A DNA stretch of 28,565 nucleotides, taken from Massilioclostridium sp965141735. GTDB lineage: Bacteria > Bacillota > Clostridia > Oscillospirales > Ruminococcaceae. Below are positions 5,920-13,063 of this stretch, in pieces (positions within the stretch are counted from its first letter, which is position 1; each line of letters opens with the position of its first letter). A program made the translations under genes and the position numbers. The stretch is from positions 1 to 28,565 of the forward strand of contig CBCSOX010000011.1 of the NCBI GenBank assembly GCA_965141735.1, written 5' to 3'. The notes under the pieces are model-generated. The model was not told the DNA's origin, did no database searches, and saw only the letters and a list, made by a program, of their open reading frames with translations.

Positions 5920-7761
5920 CTAATTCAACACAAAGAACTGCTCGTACCACAGGATAAAGGTGTAGATCGTCCACACCTTCTTCATGTTCTGCGCCCCTGC
6001 CTTGTGGTCGGTGAGCAGCTTCATGATTTCGGTCTGGTTGAAGAACTTCGCCGCGATCTCCCCCTCAAACGCCTCCTTGATGCGGTTGTAAAACCGCTCC
6101 TCCCGCATCCAGTCGTTGAGCGGCACCGGGAACCCGAGCTTTTTCTTGTTCGCTGTCCGCTCGGGAATCTGCTTGATCGCCGCCGAGCGCAGAGCGACCT
6201 TGGTCACCTCGTTATCCACCCGGTAGCGGGTCGGAATCTGGAGTGCGAGTTCGAGCATTTTTTTGTCCAGGAACGGCACCCGCAGCTCGAGCGAGTTTGC
6301 CATGCTCATCCGGTCCGCTTTTTGCAGGATGTCGTACACCATCCAGATGTGCATGTCCACATACTGCAGCTGAGTCGGCTCGTCGTACTGTGCAACCTTA
6401 TCAAAATAGGGCTTCACATACTCCGCCGGATTTTTCGCCCGAATCGGCTTTTTGAGGTATTTGCCCCGCTCCTGCCAGGTGAACACATAGTTTGCCCGCA
6501 TGTAGCGCTGGTACGGCTCCATCCCGCCCCGCACGAGGAAATGCTTGCCTTTGAATTCAGGGCATTTGGACGCGAGCTTGCTTGCGGCCTTCCGGATTCC
6601 CTTGGGCAGCCGGCTGTATTTTTCAAAATGTCCGCCCGCGAGGTAGAGCGGATACCCGCCGAACAGCTCGTCCGCGCCCTCGCCCGACAGCACGACCTTT
6701 ACATGCTTAGCGGCGTTGTTCGCGAGAAAGTAGAGCGGCACTTCCGAGGGGTTGGGGAGCGGGTAGTCCATGTAGTACTGGATTTTGCCCGCCAGGTCAA
6801 AGTATTCCTCGGCTGAGACTTTGTTCGAGATGTTGGGCACCCCGACCGTCTTGGAAAAATCCTGCGCATAGCTCAGTTCGCTGTATTTTTCCTCCTCATA
6901 CCCCACCGAAAAAGTCTTGACCTGCTTGGTGACCTTGGACACCTCTTTGACCACATAGCTTGAGTCCACCCCGCTCGAGAGGAAACAGCCCACTTCGACG
7001 TCACTGATCTCGTGCGCCCGCACAGACCCGGTGAATTCCTCGGTGATGCGCTGCTCCCACTCCTCGAGCGTCTTGCTCTCGTCAATGTTGTAGGTGATGT
7101 CATAGTACTTTTTGATGCTCAGCGTCCCGTTCTGGTACTCAAAATAGTGCCCGCCGAGCAGCTTAAAGACGTTTTTAAACATTGTTTCCTCATTCGGAAT
7201 GTATTCGTAGCAGAGGTATTCGGGCAGCCGCGCCTCGTTGACCTCTTTTTTAAATCCCGGGTGGTCGAGAAAGCTCTTAATCTCCGACCCGAACAAAAAC
7301 TCCTTGCCGTCCTTGTAATAGTAAAACGGCTTAATGCCAAAAATGTCCCGCGCGCCGAACAGCTTTTTTTCCTTCTTGTCCCACATAACAAACGCGTACA
7401 TTCCCCGCAGTTTTTGCAGCAGCTCCGCGCCGTACTCCTCATACCCGTGAAGCAGCACTTCCGAGTCTGTTTTGGTTGTGAACACATGCCCTTTGGCAAG
7501 CAGATCCTCCCGGATCTCCTGAAAGTTGTAAATTTCCCCGTTAAAGGTGAGCACCATGCTCTTGTCCTCATTGAGGATCGGCTGGCGCCCGCCCTCCAGG
7601 TCAATGATGCTCAGCCGCCGAAACCCGAGCGCAATGTCCTCATCCACATAATAGCTTGCGTCGTCCGGCCCGCGGTGGATGATCCGGTCCGCCATTTTCT
7701 TGATGACCAATTCATTGTTGTCGCATATTCCACTGTTGATATATCCAGCAAATCCACACAT
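5920..7761 (-). CDS. asnB: Glutamine-hydrolysing asparagine synthase homologue 1
   Basis: A 613-residue class II glutamine amidotransferase. Cys2 is the glutaminase nucleophile, with RRLSIIDL, NGEIYN (74-79) and TDSE completing the glutamine pocket. The synthetase half has the ATP pyrophosphatase loop SSGVDSS (262-268) and GEGADELFGGY (360-370). Such enzymes amidate a carboxylate using glutamine and ATP. Relative to its neighbour paralogue, the segment lining the acceptor region reads MDYPLPNPSEV (331-341) instead of MDEPLADPSAV, hinting at a different acceptor. It starts at ATG 7761 behind AGGAGG and is separated from the racemase by a foldback element. It may amidate aspartate, or an acidic residue in the cell wall as AsnH of Lactococcus and AsnB of Bacillus do. 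Confidence 0.93.
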   Translation of the reverse strand: MCGFAGYINSGICDNNELVIKKMADRIIHRGPDDASYYVDEDIALGFRRLSIIDLEGGRQPILNEDKSMVLTFNGEIYNFQEIREDLLAKGHVFTTKTDSEVLLHGYEEYGAELLQKLRGMYAFVMWDKKEKKLFGARDIFGIKPFYYYKDGKEFLFGSEIKSFLDHPGFKKEVNEARLPEYLCYEYIPNEETMFKNVFKLLGGHYFEYQNGTLSIKKYYDITYNIDESKTLEEWEQRITEEFTGSVRAHEISDVEVGCFLSSGVDSSYVVKEVSKVTKQVKTFSVGYEEEKYSELSYAQDFSKTVGVPNISNKVSAEEYFDLAGKIQYYMDYPLPNPSEVPLYFLANNAAKHVKVVLSGEGADELFGGYPLYLAGGHFEKYSRLPKGIRKAASKLASKCPEFKGKHFLVRGGMEPYQRYMRANYVFTWQERGKYLKKPIRAKNPAEYVKPYFDKVAQYDEPTQLQYVDMHIWMVYDILQKADRMSMANSLELRVPFLDKKMLELALQIPTRYRVDNEVTKVALRSAAIKQIPERTANKKKLGFPVPLNDWMREERFYNRIKEAFEGEIAAKFFNQTEIMKLLTDHKAGAQNMKKVWTIYTFILWYEQFFVLN

Positions 7762-7778
7762 GTACAGTCCTCCTCGTT

Positions 7779-7976
7779 TGAGGGGTGTGTTGCTGAGACT
7801 TTGCCTCAGACTCCACTTAGGGGCCTTTTGAAAAAGGCCCCGAAGAACCCCGAAAACTTTTAGATTACGCCCATCTCAGGATGGGCGTAATCTAAAAGTT
7901 CTTGGGATTGTTAAGGGCTTCTTTCAAGAAGCCCTTAACCGGGGTTTGGGGCAGCGCCCCAACAGCACATCCCTCA
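7779..7976. repeat. 198-bp foldback (MITE/REP-like) element with nested hairpins
   Basis: Two 96-bp arms (7779-7874 and 7881-7976) are inverted copies that align without gaps around a 6-base centre CTCAGG; I count about 73 of 96 positions identical and most differences are transitions. The inner 20 bp (7855-7874 with 7881-7900) match perfectly. Each arm also holds its own hairpin: GGGGCCTTTT/AAAAGGCCCC (7820-7841) on the left and TTAAGGGCTTCTT/AAGAAGCCCTTAA (7911-7938) on the right. The right end includes the racemase stop codon (7974-7976). No transposase or clear target duplication was seen. Confidence 0.85.
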
Positions 7977-8693
7977 CTGTGTGATCAGGGTTTGATAATT
8001 CGGTTTGAGCGGCTTGCCGCAGGTGAGAATCGAGCGCTGGGCAAGCACTTCAAGGGCGTCGAGGCAGCCGGGGCCGACCGGGTAATCCCGCTTGATGAGG
8101 GAGAGCTCGGTGCAGCCGAGAATCAGGCACTGCGCACCCGCCTCCCGCAGTTTGGACGAGACGAGTTCAAACCGATCCAGCTCGACCGGCCTGCCCGCCT
8201 TGACGTTGTTGTAAATCAGATGCATGACCTGTTCCTGCCCGGTTTCGCAGGGGATGACCCACTCAAGGCCCTGCTTTTCCAGCTCTTTTTGGAACAGCTG
8301 GGTGTGAATCGTCCCGGTGGTCGCGAGAATGCCCGCGCGCTTGACCCCGTTTTGTTTGAGGTGGGCCACTGTCTCAGCCACCATGTTGAGGAACGGCAGA
8401 CGCACTGCGGCCTGAAAGTCCTCATAAAAGCAGTGGGAGGTGATGCAGGGCGCGACGAGACAGGAGGCGCCGAGCGTTTCGAGGGTGTGCGCGGTGCGCA
8501 GCATGGGCTCAAAGGGAGAGTCCTTGCTCTTTCCCAGGATGTACGCCGTGCGGTCGGGGACGTCGGGGCGGTTAAAGACGATGACGTCAAGGTGTTCCTG
8601 ATCTGTCTTCGCGTCGGTCATTTGAACAATCAATTCGAGAAAATAGGCGGTCGCCATGGGGCCGAGCCCGCCGATGACTCCGAGGCTCCTCAT
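7974..8693 (-). CDS. Aspartate/glutamate racemase family protein
   Basis: A 239-residue cofactor-independent racemase. It begins GVIGGLGPMAT, typical of the family, and has the two catalytic cysteines, Cys83 in APCITSH and Cys194 in ILGCTELSL, which exchange the alpha proton from either face of the substrate. The first motif has Ile where the commonest form has Asn (PCNTxH), a variant that leaves the cysteine intact. ATG 8693 overlaps the ligase stop as ATGA, so the two are translationally coupled. Next to a D-Asp-ligase-like ATP-grasp gene, aspartate racemase activity (supply of D-aspartate) is the best inference; glutamate racemase for D-Glu is the alternative. The racD symbol is not assigned because the substrate is unproven. 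Confidence 0.88.
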   Translation of the reverse strand: MRSLGVIGGLGPMATAYFLELIVQMTDAKTDQEHLDVIVFNRPDVPDRTAYILGKSKDSPFEPMLRTAHTLETLGASCLVAPCITSHCFYEDFQAAVRLPFLNMVAETVAHLKQNGVKRAGILATTGTIHTQLFQKELEKQGLEWVIPCETGQEQVMHLIYNNVKAGRPVELDRFELVSSKLREAGAQCLILGCTELSLIKRDYPVGPGCLDALEVLAQRSILTCGKPLKPNYQTLITQ

Positions 8694-9919
8694 TCGTGCA
8701 ACCCCTTGTTTCCAAAGTATTTTTTGTATTTCTGGTGGTAGTGGAACTGGTTTTTGCGGTAGCCGAGCCACCGCTTGAAGCTCCGGTCCCCCTTGTAGTA
8801 GAGGGAGTGGCAGACCTTGCCCTGTTTGATGAGCGCCCGCGCCTCCGCCTTGACTGCCTCGTCCTGGACGTATTTGAAGATAATGCTCGTGGGGATGATG
8901 GTCCACAGCGCCTTGTTGGTCGCCACGGTGCAGCCCATTTCCTTGTGGTAAATGATGTCGTCCACCAGCCATTTGGCGAGGTTGTAGCCGCCTGCGGTGA
9001 CAAAAAAGCTGCTGCGGCCCTGGCGCAGGTTCATTTCAAACAGCTTGTACTGGCCGTCCCGGCTGTCGTATTTCATATCAAAGTTTGCAAACCCGATGTA
9101 GCCGATGTCCTCGAGAAAATCCTTCATCCGCTGTGAGAGCTCCTCGTCGGTGCTGTTGATGATCGCCGCATAGCTGCCGATGCCCTCGGGGGAGTGCTCC
9201 TCGAGCAACGCGTTGCCCAGGGAAATCAATTTGACCTTTTTGTCCCTGCCGGAGTAGCAGTTCATCACCCGCATGTTGGAGTCGTCGCCCGGGATGTATT
9301 CCTGCAAAATCAGGTGGTCCTTGTAAGAGGAGCCGTAGATGGCGTTTAAAATCTCGTCGAATTCCTGTTTGTTATAGGCGACAAACACCTTCTTTTTGTG
9401 CGGGAACGAGCAGTTCCAGTAGGCCACCGAGTTCGACGGCTTGATAATCACGGGAAAATCAAACGGCAGTTCAATGGTCTTGTAGTTTTCAAAGGTGCAG
9501 GAGGCGGTTTTGGGGAAGGCGAACCCGTGGTCTGTGCACACCTTGTAGAAGTTTTCCTTCAGGCTCAGCTGCAGCAGCAAATCCTCGTCAATGCACTCGA
9601 ATTCATAGTAGTCCCGCAGTTTGTCCTGATTGCGGACAAGAAGCTTGATGTAGTTGTCGCCGCAGGGCACGAGCAGCAGTTTCCTGCCCGCGTACCGCTT
9701 GGCAAAGCTCACGAGGGTATTGCAGAACACCTTGTCATCCTCAATGTTGGGCTCCACCACTTCCACCGACACGATCTTGCTGTTGGAGGTCGCATTCAGC
9801 CTCCCTTTTCCGATGGCGACCGAAGCGATGCCGTATTCCTCGTGGAAGGAACGCGCCATGCCGTAGACGTTGACGTCGCTGCCGAGCAGGACGGGGAGAA
9901 AATCGATTGTCTGTGCCAT
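8690..9919 (-). CDS. ATP-grasp ligase, likely D-aspartate ligase (AslA-type)
   Basis: A 409-residue ATP-grasp enzyme. The N-terminal part begins DFLPVLLGSDVNVYGMARSF and carries VPCGDNYIKLL at about 84-94. The central ATP-grasp has FPVIIKPSNS (155-164) and LILQEYIPGDD (203-213), and the metal-binding residues are in NFDMKYD (about 279-285) and LFEMNLRQG (293-301). The length is close to D-aspartate ligase of Enterococcus faecium, which adds D-Asp through its beta-carboxylate to the lysine side chain of UDP-MurNAc-pentapeptide. In that system the ligase gene is paired with an aspartate racemase, as here. AAGGAGG precedes the start, three bases after the asnB2 stop. Other carboxylate-amine ligase activities are possible. 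Confidence 0.82.
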   Translation of the reverse strand: MAQTIDFLPVLLGSDVNVYGMARSFHEEYGIASVAIGKGRLNATSNSKIVSVEVVEPNIEDDKVFCNTLVSFAKRYAGRKLLLVPCGDNYIKLLVRNQDKLRDYYEFECIDEDLLLQLSLKENFYKVCTDHGFAFPKTASCTFENYKTIELPFDFPVIIKPSNSVAYWNCSFPHKKKVFVAYNKQEFDEILNAIYGSSYKDHLILQEYIPGDDSNMRVMNCYSGRDKKVKLISLGNALLEEHSPEGIGSYAAIINSTDEELSQRMKDFLEDIGYIGFANFDMKYDSRDGQYKLFEMNLRQGRSSFFVTAGGYNLAKWLVDDIIYHKEMGCTVATNKALWTIIPTSIIFKYVQDEAVKAEARALIKQGKVCHSLYYKGDRSFKRWLGYRKNQFHYHQKYKKYFGNKGLHE

Positions 9920-9922
9920 TGT

Positions 9923-11752
9923 TTACGCTTCCTCCTTGAAAAATTGATCGTACCAGACCAGGAAGGTGTACACCGTCCAGATCTTGCGGCTGTTGTCCGC
10001 CTTGCCGGCGCGGTGCTGGTCGAGCAGCTTGACGAGACGGTCGGTGTTGAAATACACCTGGGCCACTTCGCCGGTGAATTTTTGTTTCACCACGTTATAA
10101 TACTTGTCCTCTTTGAGCCAGACGCGGGTGGGCACCGGGAAGCCGAGCTTTTTCTTGTCCGCCACCTGTTTGGGCATTCGGCGCAGGGCGGCCTGGCGCA
10201 TCGCAAATTTGGTGTTCTGCTCGTTGACGCGGTAGCGCATCGGGATCCGCTCGCCGAGCGCCATGATCTTTTTGTCGAGGAACGGCACCCGCACCTCGAG
10301 GGAATTTGCCATGCTCATCTTGTCCGCTTTGAGCAGGATGTCGCCCACCAGCCAGTAGTTGAGGTCGATCAGCTGCATCCGGGTGACCGGGTCTTTGCCC
10401 TGCGACTTGTCATAGCAGGGCTTGACGATTTCAGCCGGGGTCGCTGTGCCGAGCGGTTTTTTGAGCAGTTTGTCCCGCTCTTTTTTGGTGAACATATAGG
10501 CGTTGCCAATAAACCGGTCCTCAAGCTTTTTGCCGCGCCGCACGAGGAAGTTGAGCCCGCGCTTGGCGGGAAAGAGGCCCGCAATCTTACCGATGAGCTT
10601 GCGGATCGGAAAGGGGATTTTGTTGTAGCCGGTGTATTCGATCGGCTCTTTGTAGACGTTGTAGCCGCCGAAAATCTCGTCCGCGCCCTCGCCCGAGAGC
10701 ACGACTTTGACGTTTTGTGAGGCGATGTTGCAGACAAAGTAGAGCGCGACCGCCGACGGGTCGGCGAGGGGCTCGTCCATGTGGTACTGGATTTTGGGGA
10801 AGGTATCCCAGAACTCCTCTGGGGTGATTACCTTGCTGATATTTTTGACGTCGATGAGCTTGGAGAGTTCCTCCGCGTAGCTGATTTCATTGTATTTGTG
10901 GTCGGAAAACCCGACGGTGAACGTCTTGTCCACATTGGCCGAACAGGCGACGTAGCTTGAATCGACGCCGCTCGAGAGGAAGGAGCCAACCTCAACGTCG
11001 CTGATCTTGTGCGCGGCGACCGAGTCGTCGAATGTCTGCTCAATTTCGTCCACCCACTCGTCGAGGCTTTTGTCCTCCTCCGCGTGGAAAGCGGGTTCCC
11101 AGTACCGGGTGATGTCGAGCTTGCCGTCCTTGTAAACAAAGTAGTGGGCGGGGGGGAGTTTGTAGACGTCTTTGAAAAACGTCTCGGCAGTCACTGAATA
11201 CTGAAACGAGAGGTAGTGCTCGAGCGCCTCTTCGTTGAGCTGCTTCTCAAAATGCGGGTGGGGGAGGAAACTCTTGATCTCCGATCCAAACAGCAGCGAG
11301 CCGTTCATCTGGGCGTAGTACATCGGCTTGATGCCGAACGGGTCGCGCGCGCCGAAGAGGGTGCGGTTGTTTTTGTCCCAGATCACAAAGGAAAACATCC
11401 CCCGCAACTTTTTGACGAATTCGGGGCCGTACTCCTCGTAGGAGTGCAGGAGGACCTCACTGTCCGAATGGTTTGCAAAGGTGTGCCCCGCCTGAATTAA
11501 GTCTTCCTTGAGCGACTGGAAGTTGTAGATTTCGCCGTTAAAGGTGAGTACCAGGCTTTTGTCCTCGTTGAACATCGGCTGGTCGCCGCAGGCGAGGTCG
11601 ATGATGCTCAGGCGGCGGAACCCGAGCGCAATATCGTCATCCACATAGCTGCCCGCCGAATCCGGGCCGCGGTGAACAATTTTGTCCATCATGGTATTTA
11701 AAGTATCCTGTGCGTTTTCAATTCTGTTGGTAAATCCGACAAATCCACACAT
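9923..11752 (-). CDS. asnB: Glutamine-hydrolysing asparagine synthase homologue 2
   Basis: A 609-residue class II amidotransferase/asparagine synthase. Start at MCGF (ATG 11752) was chosen because Cys2 must become N-terminal to act as the nucleophile; the longer frame would bury it. GGAGG lies 13 bases upstream, slightly far. The glutaminase motifs RRLSIIDL and NGEIYN, the ATP loop SSGVDSS (260-266), MDEPLADPSAV (325-335) and GEGADEIFGGY (354-364) are all present and canonical. It is the first gene of the cluster, followed after three bases by the ATP-grasp ligase. It may make asparagine, or amidate D-Asp in the wall bridge like Lactococcus AsnH. Confidence 0.93.
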   Translation of the reverse strand: MCGFVGFTNRIENAQDTLNTMMDKIVHRGPDSAGSYVDDDIALGFRRLSIIDLACGDQPMFNEDKSLVLTFNGEIYNFQSLKEDLIQAGHTFANHSDSEVLLHSYEEYGPEFVKKLRGMFSFVIWDKNNRTLFGARDPFGIKPMYYAQMNGSLLFGSEIKSFLPHPHFEKQLNEEALEHYLSFQYSVTAETFFKDVYKLPPAHYFVYKDGKLDITRYWEPAFHAEEDKSLDEWVDEIEQTFDDSVAAHKISDVEVGSFLSSGVDSSYVACSANVDKTFTVGFSDHKYNEISYAEELSKLIDVKNISKVITPEEFWDTFPKIQYHMDEPLADPSAVALYFVCNIASQNVKVVLSGEGADEIFGGYNVYKEPIEYTGYNKIPFPIRKLIGKIAGLFPAKRGLNFLVRRGKKLEDRFIGNAYMFTKKERDKLLKKPLGTATPAEIVKPCYDKSQGKDPVTRMQLIDLNYWLVGDILLKADKMSMANSLEVRVPFLDKKIMALGERIPMRYRVNEQNTKFAMRQAALRRMPKQVADKKKLGFPVPTRVWLKEDKYYNVVKQKFTGEVAQVYFNTDRLVKLLDQHRAGKADNSRKIWTVYTFLVWYDQFFKEEA

Positions 11753-11837
11753 AGTTTTCTGCAAACCTCCGTTTTCCATCCGCCATGCCCGCAAGATGGC
11801 GTGTATACGCATTTTTCCTCATAAATTCACAGGGTAT

Positions 11838-11866
11838 ATTATACTATTATTGGTGGGGAAATACAA
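11838..11866 (-). promoter_or_regulatory. Promoter of the asnB2-ligase-racemase operon
   Basis: On the minus strand TTGTAT (11866-11861), a 17-base spacer and TATAAT (11843-11838) lie about 85 bases before the asnB2 start. No other promoter this good is seen before asnB1, so the operon may be read through the foldback element. Confidence 0.7.
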
Positions 11867-12277
11867 GGTTAATCCCAAAATTAACAGGATGTTCAACATC
11901 CGCAGAAACTGGCTGAAAGCGGCGGCTGCCCGGCGCAGTTCTCCCTGACAGGCAGTGCGGTGAGGGGACAATCTGCACTGTGGCGCTCGAATGCCCGACC
12001 GGTTCGAGCGGGCATCATCAAGAAGGCACCTGTCTACAGGTTGCGGCAGCGGACAAACCATAGGGTCAATGGGGGAGTGAGCACCGTCAAAAAACGAGCG
12101 GCCTTTGAACCAGCTGGTGTTTCCTCTCAACGGGTGCAGAAAATCCAGGTACAGCGAATGCACCTGGACTTTTCTGCGGTGAAAAACAGCTCCTTTGTAG
12201 TCGCATCAAAACAATCCTGAGGCAGCGCAATTCTTTCGAACACCGGGCTCGCCCCCAAGATAACAGGCCCTCTCTCT
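11867..12277. other. Intergenic stretch with hairpins, no supported gene
   Basis: About 410 bases. It holds GGATGTT-C-AACATCC (11887-11901), a TGCCCG/CGGGCA and CTCGAA/TTCGAG overlapping palindrome near 11985-12013, and a longer stem at 12136-12177 listed separately. No open frame has both a ribosome site and believable composition. Confidence 0.6.
12136..12177 (-). terminator. Possible terminator of the histidine-kinase operon
   Basis: GCAGAAAATCCAGGT (12136-12150) pairs with ACCTGGACTTTTCTGC (12162-12177), with one bulged base, about 100 bases past the last gene of the operon. The T run lies inside the stem, so it is a weak intrinsic terminator at best. Confidence 0.4.
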
Positions 12278-13063
12278 TTACCGTCCCACTACCCTTTGTT
12301 TTTGGACCGTATCATCCGTGATCGCATAAGTCCTGCCCGATGAGGGGAGAAAACCCAGCTGAAACAGCTGGGATTCAATCGACACATACATCTCTGCCTC
12401 CACCCCGTCAACGGGACTGAACAGTACCGAGTTGGTGTCGTATTCATAGATGCTGTCCGCATTCGATAGGGTCAGGCCATGATAGGCGGCAAACTGCTGG
12501 GAAGATTGGTCAATCGAATGCTGCGACTGCGCCTCGAACGGCGCTTTGAGCAGGAACTCGTAGATCGCTCCATCCTTTGCGTCGAGGAGCAGCCTGCAAT
12601 ACGCTGCGTCCCAGAGGTATTCAATTTGCCAGACCGAGATTTGGCGGGAAGGCTGTGCGATGTCGATGATTTTAGAGAACTCAGTTTTGACCGTGGCGCT
12701 TGAAAAATCGAGACCAATGTTGGGACAGACACCGGTTTCCTCCAGCTTTTTGAGCTCTTGCTGCGATCGGGTCACCGCCTCGGTCAGGTTCATTTCCTCC
12801 CCCTGCGGGGGGTACTGGGTAAACCGCTGAATGCCGGGTGTCGCTTCGGTGGAAGTTGAAAGAAACGCCCAGCTGGAGGAGACGAGCAGTTCGATTTTTT
12901 CCTCATTGCTCAGCTGTTGGTGCACTGCGACCACCTCGGGCAGCGTTTCCCGGTTGGTCTTGTTCAGATACTGCCGGTTTTGCGCTTCAGAGAGCAGGCG
13001 AGGGGTCAGCAGCGCGGCGGACGCAAGCAGGAGCGTCAGAAAAACGATCAGCACCCGTTTCAT
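12278..13063 (-). CDS. Exported protein of unknown function coupled to a two-component system
   Basis: A 261-residue protein with an N-terminal signal or membrane anchor (residues 4-24: VLIVFLTLLLASAALLTPRLL) without a lipobox cysteine. The rest is hydrophilic, with an EKIELLVSSSWAF segment near 55, a YLWDAAYCRLLLDAKDGAIYEFLL segment near 150-172 that looks slightly like PepSY strands, and a mixed alpha/beta C-terminus. It starts at ATG 13063 and overlaps the kinase stop by ATGA, so it is translated with the kinase. By position it could be an extracytoplasmic modulator of the kinase (compare YycH/YycI with WalK), but no sequence family was recognised. Confidence 0.8.
   Translation of the reverse strand: MKRVLIVFLTLLLASAALLTPRLLSEAQNRQYLNKTNRETLPEVVAVHQQLSNEEKIELLVSSSWAFLSTSTEATPGIQRFTQYPPQGEEMNLTEAVTRSQQELKKLEETGVCPNIGLDFSSATVKTEFSKIIDIAQPSRQISVWQIEYLWDAAYCRLLLDAKDGAIYEFLLKAPFEAQSQHSIDQSSQQFAAYHGLTLSNADSIYEYDTNSVLFSPVDGVEAEMYVSIESQLFQLGFLPSSGRTYAITDDTVQKQRVVGR

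Noticed and set aside
7759..7774. Shared GGACTGTACA before the asnB1 and second-regulator start codons as a regulatory motif
   Set aside because: Only two occurrences, each overlapping an ordinary ribosome site; a short palindrome such as TGTACA is expected by chance.
9398..10720. Rightward open frame of 440 codons across the ligase and asnB2
   Set aside because: It is antisense to two genes with intact catalytic motifs, has no ribosome site or family pattern, and mirrors the leftward codon structure.
5920..11752. Cluster considered as a lasso-peptide or other natural-product pathway because of asparagine-synthase-like genes
   Set aside because: No precursor peptide, transglutaminase-like protease or transporter is nearby, both AsnB proteins keep full-length standard architecture, and racemase plus ATP-grasp fits D-Asp cell-wall chemistry better.
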